A stretch of DNA of 64,000 nucleotides from Marinisporobacter balticus (GTDB lineage: Bacteria; Bacillota; Clostridia; Peptostreptococcales; Thermotaleaceae): NCBI RefSeq assembly GCF_004345705.1, contig NZ_SLWV01000013.1:1-64000 (forward strand), in the 5' to 3' direction. Each line of letters begins with the position of its first letter. Positions within the stretch are counted from its first letter, which is position 1. Position numbers and translations under genes: made by a program. This document shows, piece after piece, positions 42,965 through 53,261 of the stretch. Below the pieces are notes generated by a model. That model worked only from the letters and a program-made list of their open reading frames with translations. It had not been told where the DNA came from and did no database searches.

Positions 42965-44809
42965 CTATCCTATAATTTTTACTTGATATTTTCTCATCCA
43001 CACATCTATCTGAATCAAATATGCAATTAATTGTGGGCCTGTCATCAACTGTCCAAACCACGGTTTATCAAATGATTTTCCACCCGTTTCTACAATTTCA
43101 AATACTTTATCATGATCAATAATTTGCAATATCGGTGAATTTTTGTCTTGAAGAATTTCTCTCATCCATTTTTGCACCCCTTCAGTATACATATGATGAT
43201 GTGTTTTAGGATATGGGCTTTTTCTTCTTTCTAAAACATCCTTTGGTAAAATACCTTTTAATGCTCTTCTTAAAAGTCCTTTTTCTCTTGTATCGCAGAA
43301 CTTCATGCTATTTGGAATATTAAATGCATATTCTACAAGGCGATAATCTGCAAAAGGTACTCTAACTTCTAAACTATTCGCCATACTCATACGGTCTTTT
43401 CTATTTAGTAACGTGATCATAAACCACTTAATATTAAGATAGAATAATTCTCTCATTCTAGCCTCTTGTGGTGATTCTCCCTTTAGCTTAGGCACATGTT
43501 TTATAGTATCTTTATATTTTTGACCTACATATTCCTCTAAAGGCAAATCTTTAAATTCTTTACCCAAAATACTTCTACGTGCTTCTATATATTTCAACCA
43601 TGGGAAAGTGTCTGCTTTTATATCTTCCTGTCTTCTAAACCACGGATATCCTCCAAATATTTCGTCAGCACACTCTCCTGAGAGAGCTACAGTCGCTTTT
43701 TCTCTAACTTCTTTACAAAAAAGATATAAAGAAGAATCTATGTCTGCCATACCAGGTAAATCGTTCGCTTTAACAGCATTTTCTAGTGCTAATACTAGCT
43801 GAGAGTTGTCTATTATGATATTTTCATGATTACTTTTAATAAATCCAGCCACTTTTTCAGCCCATATATCATCTGAATTTGGTTGGTATTCATTGGCTTT
43901 AAAATATTTTTCATTGTCTTTATATCTCACGGAGAAAGTATTCAATGTCCCTTTTCCATCTCTTTCAAAAGCATTTGCTGCAATACTTGATATTGCACTA
44001 GAATCTAATCCTCCAGATAAAAAAGTGCATACAGGAACATCAGATACCAACTGTCTTTCAATAGCATCTATTAACAAATTTCTCGTATGCTCTATGGTTG
44101 TAGCGAAATCTTCCATATGCGGTTTTGCTTCTAACTTCCAATATTCTTTTAACTGCATGGTTGTCTTATTATATATTAAGTAGTGCGCAGGTGGAATTTC
44201 TTTAATATCTTTAAAAACGCCACTTCCCAAGGATCTTGAAGGTCCGAGTCCAAAAACTTCAAGTAACCCTTCTTTATCTATAACAGGTTCTACCATAGGA
44301 TGTTCTAGTAAAGCTTTTATCTCCGATGCAAAAAGTAACCTATTATTCTTTTGTACATAAAATAAAGGCTTGACACCTAATGGATCTCTCGCTAAAAATA
44401 AATTCTTATTTTTTTCATCCCATATCCCAAAAGCATAAATACCGTTAATATGTTTTAAACAATCTATGCCCCATTCAATATAGGAAACCAAAAGCACTTC
44501 TGTATCCGAGTATGATTTAAAATAATGGCCTTTTTCCTTCAATTTTTCTCTTACTTCTTCTGTATTATACAATTCACCATTATACACGATTGTATATTTA
44601 TTATCTCCTAACTGTCTAGTCATTGGTTGTTTTCCTCCTTGCGGATCTACAATCACTAGACGTCGATGCCCTAGCAATACATTTTCAGATACATAAAGAT
44701 CCGAATCATTGGGTCCTCTATTACTAAGCATATCTGTCATTCTTTTGATTATACTAACATTACTTGTAATATCTCTTTGGTGCTCTGCCCATCCAGCAAT
44801 TCCACACAT
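42965..44809 (-). CDS. asnB: Asparagine synthase (glutamine-hydrolysing)
   Basis: 614 residues. It amidates aspartate with glutamine-derived ammonia and ATP. The class II amidotransferase domain starts MCGIAGW with Cys2 as nucleophile, so ATG 44809 (after AAGGAG) must be the start rather than 44818. The synthetase domain has the PP-loop FLSGGLDSSAISSIAA and SGECADEIFGGYPWF. Single-gene unit between corA and a chemoreceptor. Confidence 0.94.
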   Translation of the reverse strand: MCGIAGWAEHQRDITSNVSIIKRMTDMLSNRGPNDSDLYVSENVLLGHRRLVIVDPQGGKQPMTRQLGDNKYTIVYNGELYNTEEVREKLKEKGHYFKSYSDTEVLLVSYIEWGIDCLKHINGIYAFGIWDEKNKNLFLARDPLGVKPLFYVQKNNRLLFASEIKALLEHPMVEPVIDKEGLLEVFGLGPSRSLGSGVFKDIKEIPPAHYLIYNKTTMQLKEYWKLEAKPHMEDFATTIEHTRNLLIDAIERQLVSDVPVCTFLSGGLDSSAISSIAANAFERDGKGTLNTFSVRYKDNEKYFKANEYQPNSDDIWAEKVAGFIKSNHENIIIDNSQLVLALENAVKANDLPGMADIDSSLYLFCKEVREKATVALSGECADEIFGGYPWFRRQEDIKADTFPWLKYIEARRSILGKEFKDLPLEEYVGQKYKDTIKHVPKLKGESPQEARMRELFYLNIKWFMITLLNRKDRMSMANSLEVRVPFADYRLVEYAFNIPNSMKFCDTREKGLLRRALKGILPKDVLERRKSPYPKTHHHMYTEGVQKWMREILQDKNSPILQIIDHDKVFEIVETGGKSFDKPWFGQLMTGPQLIAYLIQIDVWMRKYQVKIIG

Positions 44810-44980
44810 GGCTCTCACTCCTTAAAATTTTCCAATATTCATAAATAATTGTTAATATATATATTCAATTACTTATAAATGTGTTACACCTATATCACTT
44901 TGATAAATTTTTTTCAAGAGCCAAGAGAATTGATCGTCTAGTTGTCTATAATAGCCTTAAATACAGTATCCATTATTCCC

Positions 44981-47005
44981 CTATATTTTAAACCGACTCA
45001 TTTCACCATCTAGTTTCGTAGCAAGTACATTCAATTTATCTGCTGCTGTTGCAATTTGTTCCTCTGCCATGGCTTGCTGTTGCATAGCAGCATTCACCTC
45101 TTCTGATGAAGCTGCTGTTTCTTCTGATACAGCGGATATGCTTTGTATTGACTTTACGATTTCATCTTTATCTTGATTCAATTGATTTGTAAAACAACTC
45201 ATTTCCTCAATCTTTCCTGTAACACTATTTATGGATTGTGATATCTTTTCAAAAGAATCATTTACTTCTACAACAGATTCATTTTCAGCTAAAGATCTTT
45301 CTTTTAATTCTTTCATGATACCTACCGTATGATTACTTTCCTTTTGAACATTTGTAATGATTTCTTTTATTTCATCGGAAGAAACTCTGGATTCTTCAGA
45401 AAGTTTTCTTATCTGCTCTGCTACTACTGTGAATCCTTTGCCTGCATCTCCTGCTCTTGCTGCTTCAATAGATGCATTCAGTGCTAAAAGGTTTGTCTGT
45501 CCCGCAATGGTGTCAATCGTTGCTAATATATTTCCTATATCTTTTATGCGATTATCTAAATCAATAATTGCTTTTTCAACTTTTTGTGTTCCTTCATTAT
45601 TTAATTTTGTCTTTTCTTTTAACTCATTTACAACAACTTTACTTGTTTCACTTGTTTCTATTACATCTTGCGCTGATGTTCTTATATGATCAAAATTCAT
45701 TGTTAATTTATTGAAGTTGTCTGCTAATTGTATTGTAAGATTTGCACTTTTTTCTGCTTCAATAGCTTGGTCTGAAGCACCTCTTGCAATAACTTCAATG
45801 GTTGCTGCTACCTCTTGCGCAGAAGCACTCGTTAATTCAGAAGTAGCCGCTAAATTTTGTGCAGATGAAGTAATTGCTACAGATACACCTTGTGTTTCCT
45901 TTGTAATTTTATGTAACTCTGCTACCATTCTATTGAAGTTTTCACCAAGTTGGCCGATTTCATCTGTTCTTTTAATCTTACGTTTTATTGTAAGATCTCC
46001 AGCACTTACCTTTTCCATATCCTTCACAAGGGTTTTAATCGGATTGGTTAATGATGTAGCAAATAAATAAGCAATCGATATCGCAATGAGCAGTGCAATA
46101 CCCCCTACAATCAAAATATTTTCTAATATTACTGCTGTTTTTTCTTGAATTTCATCCACATACATATTGGCCATTACTTTCCAGTCTAATTTATCTAATG
46201 TACTGTATACAACAAACTTTTCATAAGTTTTTCCATCTTCCTCTTCCCAACTGTAATGAACAATCTCTTCTTTCTCTGTTTTTATTGCTATCGTAATGGC
46301 TTCAACCGGTAATGTTTTTCCTACAAGTTCTTTATTTTTATGGAAGATTACAGTCCCTGTATTGTCTAACACAAATGGATATCCACTTTGACCTATTTTT
46401 GTTTTATTGATCATATTTTCTAAAGTTTCTAATGTTATATCCGCTGATACTACCCCGATTAATTCTTTATTTTTATCATATACAGGCTTTGCTACTGAAA
46501 CAATCCTTTTATTTGAAACATCATCTTGATATGGCTGGGTCCATATTAGTTTTTGTTGTTTTATAGCTTCTGTATACCAAGGCCTTTGGGTAGGATCATA
46601 GCCTGCTCTATATTCAGTACTAGGATAAGCATACATATTTTTATCTTTTGTCCCTAAATATATGGACATTACATCTTTGTTTGAATTTTTAAAGTCTTCA
46701 AATTTTTTCATTGCATTCTTTAAAGCATCTGGATTCGAATCAATTTCTTGCATCGCTGATTCATTGGCTATAAACGCTACAGATTTTTCAACTCCCTCTA
46801 AATAATTGGTAATAGATATATTTAATTGTTCAATAAATTGTAGCGATGATTCCTCCAATTCTGTTTGTGTTACCTTCACTGATTTTAAATAATCACTTGT
46901 ACCTAGCGCAATTAATGGTAACGTGATGAGTAAAACAAATATGATGATTAATTTAAAGCGTATGCCTATTTTCTGTTTTTTACTTTTCTGCATATTCCTA
47001 TTCAT
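44981..47005 (-). CDS. Methyl-accepting chemotaxis protein with dCache sensor
   Basis: About 674 residues. A membrane helix (about 15-35), an extracellular dCache_1 domain (about 40-280, with GYDPTQRPWYTEAIKQQ and VVSADITLETLE), a second helix, HAMP (about 305-360) and a cytosolic methyl-accepting rod with the hairpin tip DTIAGQTNLLALNASIEAARAG. It senses small molecules such as amino acids and signals to CheA. The start is ATG 47005 or 46993, as the ribosome binding site AAAGGA is poorly spaced for both. Confidence 0.92.
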   Translation of the reverse strand: MNRNMQKSKKQKIGIRFKLIIIFVLLITLPLIALGTSDYLKSVKVTQTELEESSLQFIEQLNISITNYLEGVEKSVAFIANESAMQEIDSNPDALKNAMKKFEDFKNSNKDVMSIYLGTKDKNMYAYPSTEYRAGYDPTQRPWYTEAIKQQKLIWTQPYQDDVSNKRIVSVAKPVYDKNKELIGVVSADITLETLENMINKTKIGQSGYPFVLDNTGTVIFHKNKELVGKTLPVEAITIAIKTEKEEIVHYSWEEEDGKTYEKFVVYSTLDKLDWKVMANMYVDEIQEKTAVILENILIVGGIALLIAISIAYLFATSLTNPIKTLVKDMEKVSAGDLTIKRKIKRTDEIGQLGENFNRMVAELHKITKETQGVSVAITSSAQNLAATSELTSASAQEVAATIEVIARGASDQAIEAEKSANLTIQLADNFNKLTMNFDHIRTSAQDVIETSETSKVVVNELKEKTKLNNEGTQKVEKAIIDLDNRIKDIGNILATIDTIAGQTNLLALNASIEAARAGDAGKGFTVVAEQIRKLSEESRVSSDEIKEIITNVQKESNHTVGIMKELKERSLAENESVVEVNDSFEKISQSINSVTGKIEEMSCFTNQLNQDKDEIVKSIQSISAVSEETAASSEEVNAAMQQQAMAEEQIATAADKLNVLATKLDGEMSRFKI

Positions 47006-47250
47006 TCCTTTCTTAATGATTTATTCATTATATGCGTTAATGTATTTTGTCATTTTTTATAAATTTACCCATAATAGTGTCTATTTTATAGTATATATGA
47101 ATCATCTTTCTAGTACGATATGCATATCAAGGTTTATTTACTGAAATTTCCTTATTTAAAATCAAAATCAAGCTTTTACGTGTATTTTCTCAAAATTCCA
47201 AAAAAGATTTTTGTTCTTTTTATCCCTCAAATTTCTTGAAAATATTAATA

Positions 47251-47272
47251 AAAAATGGCTTATGCCATTTTT
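47251..47272. terminator. Terminator of the Ter-cluster downstream operon
   Basis: AAAAATGGC/GCCATTTTT with a 4-base loop, overlapping the stop codon of the HAD gene. On the minus strand T-rich sequence follows. Confidence 0.75.
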
Positions 47273-48077
47273 ATACATTAAGTACACTTTCTTTGCAAAT
47301 ATTTATTTTTTCTAATATTTCCTCCGCAGCAAAAATCCCTTCCTTTTCTGTAAAAATTATGTTTTGTGCTGCTTTACTTTCTCTATGGTCTTTATAAATT
47401 TCGCCATGCGGAGGAGAAATTGCATAGTCTGCCATTTTTAGCATAGGCAAATCTAATAAAGAGTCTCCTGCTGAAGCTACAAAATCTATATTTTCACATT
47501 CTTTTATATACTTTGTAGCTTCCCATTTACATACACATTTGGGTACAAAATATAGTTTTCTTCCTTGCAAAGAACCCTTCCAATTACGATGCTCTAGCCA
47601 CTCCATAAATGAATTTAGTTTTTCCATAGGAATATTATCTCTTTCAACGATGCAATACGTAAATAAATTATCAGCTGTTCTTTTTCTTTTTACCCACTCT
47701 ATTGATTCAATCTCTTTAAATTTTAATAACAAATCTTTAAAAGGCAAACACATTCTTTTTATTTTATTCCGGATGAATTGACTCCAGTATCTATCTACTT
47801 CACCATCAATGATGATATTCCCTCCATTACTGACGATTGCATATTTATGTGCTATTTTCTCTAAAATAGAAATTCTTCTATATTGTTCAATTGTACGGGT
47901 GGTAACGGGTATAAATAATAGTTCATCCGATAATTTTTTCAACTTTTTTATTGCGATCTCGGTCATAAAAGATATGGACTCATCCTCTTTTTTTTCAATC
48001 AACCTTATATCTTTATGATCCGAAATAAACTTTTTTGAGTAAATTAGTGTTCTGTCTAAATCACTTGCAAAGATCAT
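47271..48077 (-). CDS. HAD-family hydrolase of the Ter cluster
   Basis: A 268-residue haloacid-dehalogenase phosphatase with a C2-type cap. Motif I is FASDLDRTLIYSKK (Asp6, Asp8), motif II VTTRTIEQY, and motif IV AGDSLLDLPML. HAD phosphatases are regular partners of TerD systems in the Ter-associated biosynthetic module, where they probably dephosphorylate a sugar- or nucleoside-like intermediate. It overlaps the PRTase gene by ATGA and is the last gene of its operon. The substrate is unknown. Confidence 0.85.
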   Translation of the reverse strand: MIFASDLDRTLIYSKKFISDHKDIRLIEKKEDESISFMTEIAIKKLKKLSDELLFIPVTTRTIEQYRRISILEKIAHKYAIVSNGGNIIIDGEVDRYWSQFIRNKIKRMCLPFKDLLLKFKEIESIEWVKRKRTADNLFTYCIVERDNIPMEKLNSFMEWLEHRNWKGSLQGRKLYFVPKCVCKWEATKYIKECENIDFVASAGDSLLDLPMLKMADYAISPPHGEIYKDHRESKAAQNIIFTEKEGIFAAEEILEKINICKESVLNV

Positions 48078-50578
48078 ATTTTTTTCTCCTTTAAAGGTTT
48101 AATCAGTCCACAACATTGATATGTCATATCGGGATAAATTTCAACAGGCACATTTTTTTCTTTTGCTAACAGTAAAATATGCTTCAAATTTGGATTTTTA
48201 TTTTCTTTGATGAGTATTTTCCAGGGTACTCTTCTTAGTAATACTCTTGTGGTTTCACCAATCCCTGGTTTAATCAAATTAATATTATTGATCTTGAATT
48301 TCTCTTGCATTTTCTCAATATCTTTTAGTCCCACCCAAGTTGGAGCAGTAGATCGTTCTCCTTTTTGTAATGCTTCAGAAATAGCTTCTTCCACTACTGA
48401 AAATTCTTTCGTAATCGTGTCAATAAAGAGATTCGATACATCTGCATCTCCCAATTCTTTATAATATTTTGCACCATGAAAATCATTTGGTCCAATCAAA
48501 TCTTTTCGATGAACGGTTCTGCTCACAAGTCCTGATACCGTAGAATTTAAACATGCACTAGCAATGAGAAAATCCTCTCTTGTACCAAATGTGCTGACAC
48601 AATATCCCGGATCTGCAAGTACAGCTAAATCGTCATTTAAATGGATTCCATATTTTTCTTCAAATGCACTACATGCCTTCTCTAAGACTTTGGTAATGGC
48701 ACCTTTTCCTGTCCATCCATCTACAAATTGAATGGCTTTATCTGGATGGTTTTTTAAGATATATTTTATGGCGTTTTCATCCATTCCTTTTCCTCTTATG
48801 ATTGAAATGCTATAGTGTGGAAACTGAAGATCATATTTATATGCAATATAACGCTTTATAAGTATCCCTATAGGGGTCCCTGCACGGGCTAAAGAAACAA
48901 TGATGGTATTTTTGCCTCTATTTTTTATGATTTTTTCAGCAACAATGCCTACAGCTGTTGCTAACTTTTTTGCGGATTCTTTTAAGGATTCTTGAAATAA
49001 ATCTATATATTCAGATGAAGGCTTATACTCAATGGGAAGCATCTCTGAATAGTGTACACCACTCTGTATGGCTTCTTCACGCTCTTTTGTTTCTCTCTCT
49101 TGCATGATATTGCTAATATCTTTTAATAGAAATGTTACTTCCTCTTTATTGTAGCTTCCCATTTCACTAGGTTTTTCGGTATAATTCTCCTCTATACATA
49201 TGACAATAGTTATATACGCAATACCTAATGTTTTGAGTACTTTTAATAAAGGATCTAATCTTTCTTTTGTAACTGCTCTTTCTAAAAATAGGAAAAGCGC
49301 ATCATAATGTTCATACGGAATGTTATAAAGATAGTTCATCACAGAAGGGTCATCAATACTTTCAAAAGCAAATGTGTTTTTCGCCCCATAATCTGGGGAA
49401 TCATAAGCATAAATTGGACTTCTCGTTGTAGATTGGTATCTTATCCCTTCTCCCATGTAAGATGCAATCTTCATAGGAATATACATAAATTCCCCTGTTC
49501 CAACGCATAGTGTTTTCTGTCCTTTTCGCTTTTTTTCTAAAATTTTTCCTATTTTCTTACATGTAAGATCTGTTGATTCCCGATCTTTACTCGTAATTCC
49601 AAACCTGCCTGTTTCTTTTAAATAAGGACAAGTATTTATCTTTCCTTGTGCATCCTTTGATGAAAACAGTAAAGTTTTAAAAAAAGATCCATTTTCTTGG
49701 CATTTATACATATTTATTTCTGAGTCTATTGGTTTATCTATCGTTTTTTGAACTGAAGTATTCTCCTCATCTACGATAGGCTTTCCTTCTACCTCAATTT
49801 CTCCCGAAACGAGTGAGATCGTATGCACTTTTATCCCTAACTTTTCCTCTAATGCATCATATCTTTTTCTATCTTGACTATTTCGCCAATCTAGGATAGA
49901 TAGGACTGCATATTCCTTCCTTGGATAAGTTTTCTGAATGGCTTCAATAATATTGATAGCTGTTTTCCCTGTTGTAATCTCATCATCTATAAGCACTACA
50001 GGTGCTTTTGATGCCAATAGTTCGTTGTTTAATGGATAGAAATGATGACTGGTAGCATGGGAATGTTCTTCTTCAAAGTAGATCAAAGAATTTAGACCCA
50101 AAATATTTTCTCGCGTTGTATGAATATAGGTAGCATCTTTAGAAAAGCAGTCAAATACAGCATGCCCTAATGCAGTAGCTGTTTCTGCAAACCCAATAAA
50201 TAGTACCGGTTCTGGTAAATGAAATTGTTTCTCTTTTAGATCATCGTAGATAGACACACAATCTACCGCATTCATCAATGCTTTTTTCAATGATTGGCTT
50301 TTAAAAAGATCTTTTTTATAGACTTCTTTCATATATTGTTCTGCCATGGCCCATCCGATGAGTAATGACAGCTGCGGAAGAACTGGAATGTGTTTTCCAA
50401 GGAGTTTGCTGACAAACAAAAACCCTCTTTTTTTATTTTTCCTTGCTGCCATTAAAAACAGTTTTTCCATAGGTATTTGATAAGGATTTTTTGTGATATT
50501 GATGGTTACCGATAAATCATTTTTTATATTATAAGTATGCTTTCTCTGCAAGCAAGTTTGTAAAGTTTTTTCCTTCAT
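48074..50578 (-). CDS. Fused Ter-cluster phosphoribosyltransferase (PRTase_2-TRSP plus StiP-type PRTase)
   Basis: About 834 residues. The N-terminal half is a ComF-like PRTase, with NPYQIPMEKLFLMAARKN and the PRPP loop VLIDDEITTGKT (195-206), followed by a TRSP-type part (GRFGITSKDRES, LCVGTGEFMYIPMKIASYMG). The C-terminal half is a StiP/PRTase_1 unit with IVSLARAGTPIGILIKR and QFVDGWTGKGAI near residue 620, then GYCVSTFGTREDFLIASACL. These families are partners in Ter systems and are usually separate proteins. They are proposed to make a nucleoside-like metabolite. ATG 50578 follows GGGGTG and overlaps the CitE-like gene by 50 bases. Confidence 0.85.
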   Translation of the reverse strand: MKEKTLQTCLQRKHTYNIKNDLSVTINITKNPYQIPMEKLFLMAARKNKKRGFLFVSKLLGKHIPVLPQLSLLIGWAMAEQYMKEVYKKDLFKSQSLKKALMNAVDCVSIYDDLKEKQFHLPEPVLFIGFAETATALGHAVFDCFSKDATYIHTTRENILGLNSLIYFEEEHSHATSHHFYPLNNELLASKAPVVLIDDEITTGKTAINIIEAIQKTYPRKEYAVLSILDWRNSQDRKRYDALEEKLGIKVHTISLVSGEIEVEGKPIVDEENTSVQKTIDKPIDSEINMYKCQENGSFFKTLLFSSKDAQGKINTCPYLKETGRFGITSKDRESTDLTCKKIGKILEKKRKGQKTLCVGTGEFMYIPMKIASYMGEGIRYQSTTRSPIYAYDSPDYGAKNTFAFESIDDPSVMNYLYNIPYEHYDALFLFLERAVTKERLDPLLKVLKTLGIAYITIVICIEENYTEKPSEMGSYNKEEVTFLLKDISNIMQERETKEREEAIQSGVHYSEMLPIEYKPSSEYIDLFQESLKESAKKLATAVGIVAEKIIKNRGKNTIIVSLARAGTPIGILIKRYIAYKYDLQFPHYSISIIRGKGMDENAIKYILKNHPDKAIQFVDGWTGKGAITKVLEKACSAFEEKYGIHLNDDLAVLADPGYCVSTFGTREDFLIASACLNSTVSGLVSRTVHRKDLIGPNDFHGAKYYKELGDADVSNLFIDTITKEFSVVEEAISEALQKGERSTAPTWVGLKDIEKMQEKFKINNINLIKPGIGETTRVLLRRVPWKILIKENKNPNLKHILLLAKEKNVPVEIYPDMTYQCCGLIKPLKEKKI

Positions 50579-51719
50579 GATACACCCCATATATTTTTGA
50601 TTTTTTCATAATTTTTCTTGCCCAATTTAAATGTGGTTTGATTTCATTCATTTTATTTGCATACTGACTTTTAATAACACCAACACGTCCATCATTATTT
50701 TCTATAATGCTTAAAGCATCTATATATTCTTCATGACTGACTACATATAAAGATTGCACAGGCATAATATGACTTGGATGAATAATTGTTTTTCCAACAA
50801 AACCATTTGATTTGTCCAATAAAATTTCCCGGATCAAACCATCTACATAAGCATCTAATAATTCATTTCGAATTTTAATACCCCGCTGCCCATAAGTCTC
50901 TTCAAAGGGACTTCTTCTTAACTGAGGCTTTAAAACCCGATCCCCACTCGAAAAATATTCCCATACAGGGGCAGATACCACATAATTCTTATCAATTCTC
51001 GTAAAATAGTTGAGTATATCTGCAATACAATCTCTAATCACAGCAATATCATAAATCGTCATGTCATAGTCTCTACGCAAACCAAATAAACTTGAAAAAT
51101 CGGTTGCCCCTACCCTTACATTCAAAACATTTTCATAATTGATATCTAATATATTCCTTATGCTATTTAGAGATTTTATTCTTGTTTCGTGATAAATAAT
51201 ATCCGCCGTTTCTAGAATCGGCATGCCATATAAATGTTTTCCTGATATTTTATTGATTTTTTTTAGACTTTCGAAAAAAGCTTCTCCATTGCGCCATGAA
51301 AACTTTGGAAATGTGAATCCTGTTAATAAAAAAATGTTTTCTCCTATTTTGTCCGCAATGTGCATCATCTGTTCTTTATTTCTTACCCTCAGAAAAATCA
51401 ATGGCAAATCCTCTTTTTTTGTCTCTCCATTTTTGATCGCTAAAGATAATTCTTTAAAGTGCTTACATACACGATTTTCAGCTTCCTTTACATCCTGATC
51501 CCCTATCGCATCTTCTAAACAAATCACCATAGATCGCATCTCTACATGCTTGTTTTTAATCAAATCTTGTGCAATATTTTCTCTTGTGGCAGGCATATAC
51601 AGCGTTGCACCCATTGCATAAGATAAAAGCTCTTTTGGACTATCTCTATAAAAATCTTCGGGTTGTAAATAAAAAATAGATTGCTTTTCTTCAGGGGTCA
51701 AATAATTAAAATATCGCAT
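50529..51719 (-). CDS. CitE/HpcH-HpaI-like aldolase/lyase of the Ter cluster
   Basis: About 396 residues. A TIM-barrel lyase with MRSMVICLEDAIGDQDV (metal-binding Glu-Asp), PLIFLRVRN and a VRVGATDFSSLFGLRR core. It is related to citrate-lyase beta and HpcH aldolases and is the known C-C lyase of Ter clusters, likely acting in the same pathway as the PRTases. ATG 51719 with AAAGGAG is preferred over 51743. First gene of a three-gene operon after a terminator. Confidence 0.85.
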   Translation of the reverse strand: MRYFNYLTPEEKQSIFYLQPEDFYRDSPKELLSYAMGATLYMPATRENIAQDLIKNKHVEMRSMVICLEDAIGDQDVKEAENRVCKHFKELSLAIKNGETKKEDLPLIFLRVRNKEQMMHIADKIGENIFLLTGFTFPKFSWRNGEAFFESLKKINKISGKHLYGMPILETADIIYHETRIKSLNSIRNILDINYENVLNVRVGATDFSSLFGLRRDYDMTIYDIAVIRDCIADILNYFTRIDKNYVVSAPVWEYFSSGDRVLKPQLRRSPFEETYGQRGIKIRNELLDAYVDGLIREILLDKSNGFVGKTIIHPSHIMPVQSLYVVSHEEYIDALSIIENNDGRVGVIKSQYANKMNEIKPHLNWARKIMKKSKIYGVYHEGKNFTNLLAEKAYL

Positions 51720-51839
51720 AGCGTATCTCCTTTTATATTTCAAGCTTATAATAAAAATTCTACCATAAAAAACCTAGCATTAACATACATACGCAGCATA
51801 TATACATTATATTCCACTAAAAATTTCTCTATAAACAAA

Positions 51840-51882
51840 TAGAAACCCAAAGTCGATACTAATCAGACCCTTTGGATTTCTA
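51840..51882. terminator. Terminator between terD genes and the lyase operon
   Basis: TAGAAACCCAAAG pairs with CTTTGGATTTCTA (one G-T pair) over a loop of about 17 bases, 53 bases past the terD stop on the minus strand. It divides the TerD genes from the enzymes and may allow partial readthrough. Confidence 0.65.
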
Positions 51883-51934
51883 CATTGTTAAAATAAATTA
51901 TTTCGTATTTAAAATGAACCAAATCATTCATTTC

Positions 51935-52516
51935 TTAGTCTACTTGTAATCCATAGTTTTTACAAAGTGCAGCTAGTCCTCCTTGGAATCCACTACCAAT
52001 CGCATTAAACTTCCATTCACGATCATGACGATAAATCTCACAAACAACAAGCGCTGTTTCAACAGAGAATTCTTCCCCTAAATCATAACGTAGTACTTCT
52101 TCGTTTGTTTCTTCATTTACCACACGAACATATGCATTAGAAACTTGCCCAAAATTTTGTTGTCTTTGTAGTGCATCATGAATAGTAACAGTAATACCAA
52201 TTTTGTGTACATGCGTAGGAATTTTATCAAATTCTATTTTTATTTCCTCATCGTCTCCATCCCCTTCACCGGTTCTATTATCTCCCGTATGAATAACAGA
52301 GCTATTTCCACCTTCTAGATTGTTATAAAAAACAAAATCATGATCATTTGAAACTTTTCCATTTTCTCCAGTTAAAAACGCAGAAGCATCTAAGTCAAAA
52401 TCATGTCCTCCTGAATACTTATTTGTATCCCACCCAAGTCCTATAATCACTTTTTTAAGTGCCGGGTTTGACTTTGTTAAATCGATTCTTTGTCCTTTAC
52501 TTAAATTAATAGACAT
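51935..52516 (-). CDS. TerD-family Ca2+-binding stress protein (copy 1)
   Basis: 193 residues, a single TerD beta-sandwich. Hallmarks are GLGWDTNKY, FDLDASAFL (Ca-binding Asp), GDNRTGEGDGDDEEI and the C-terminal GSGFQGGLAAL. TerD proteins bind calcium, are linked to tellurite, oxidative and phage stress, and act with Ter enzymes. It lies 22 bases after the second terD gene and is likely co-transcribed with it. Confidence 0.92.
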   Translation of the reverse strand: MSINLSKGQRIDLTKSNPALKKVIIGLGWDTNKYSGGHDFDLDASAFLTGENGKVSNDHDFVFYNNLEGGNSSVIHTGDNRTGEGDGDDEEIKIEFDKIPTHVHKIGITVTIHDALQRQQNFGQVSNAYVRVVNEETNEEVLRYDLGEEFSVETALVVCEIYRHDREWKFNAIGSGFQGGLAALCKNYGLQVD

Positions 52517-52538
52517 ACGCTCTGCCTCCCTTTATTCC

Positions 52539-53150
52539 TTAATATTTCTTCACAATTTCACTTAATGAAGCATCATGTGTTCCTTCACCAATCGCAGCAA
52601 ATTTCCACTCTGTATCATGGCGATAAATTTCTCCTACAATCAAAGTCATTTTTCCTGCATACCCATCTGTCAAATTATACCTTATGACTTCTTGGTTGCT
52701 TGTTCCATTTGTTACACGGATATATGCATTTTCAATCAATCCAAAATCTTGTTTTCGTCTTATACAATCATAAATATTTACAACAAATACGAGCTTATGA
52801 ATATTTGCAGGAACAAGTCCAAGGTTTATGATGATTTGCTCATCATCCCCGTCTCCCTCACCTGTAAGATTATCTCCTGTGTGCACAACACTGCCACACA
52901 TACTTCTTAGATTTCCAAAATAGATCAAATCTTGTTTTCTAGTCAATTTATTATTGCTATCTAGCATAAGTACAGACGCATCACAATCAACATCTGCATT
53001 ATTGCTTCCTCCCCCAAAAATACCTGATAAGAAACCGCCCCCAGGTTTCTTTTGAACGGGATCCCATCCTAACCCAACCATAATTTGAGATAACCCAGGA
53101 TTTTTTTTCGTCAAATCAATCCTTTGACCTTTTTGTAAATTAATTCCCAT
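52539..53150 (-). CDS. TerD-family protein with glycine-rich insertion (copy 2)
   Basis: 203 residues. The TerD core is kept (DLTKKNPGLSQIMVGLGWDP, GDNLTGEGDGDDEQI), but a Gly-rich insert (PGGGFLSGIFGGGSNNADV) follows GLGWDP, and the metal loop reads DCDASVLML instead of DLDAS. The C-terminal GxGFQGGL motif is replaced by GEGTHDASLSEIV. So it is a diverged paralogue, probably with another partner or weaker calcium binding (inference). It overlaps nothing and precedes copy 1. Confidence 0.88.
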   Translation of the reverse strand: MGINLQKGQRIDLTKKNPGLSQIMVGLGWDPVQKKPGGGFLSGIFGGGSNNADVDCDASVLMLDSNNKLTRKQDLIYFGNLRSMCGSVVHTGDNLTGEGDGDDEQIIINLGLVPANIHKLVFVVNIYDCIRRKQDFGLIENAYIRVTNGTSNQEVIRYNLTDGYAGKMTLIVGEIYRHDTEWKFAAIGEGTHDASLSEIVKKY

Positions 53151-53261
53151 ACTTTCTCCTCCTTTAGTCGCAAAATTCTGTTATGAACAGATTATATACA
53201 GCATTATTTATATATAATATTAATTCTAACTTTTTCTTAAAAATCCTTCCAAATTTTTCTT

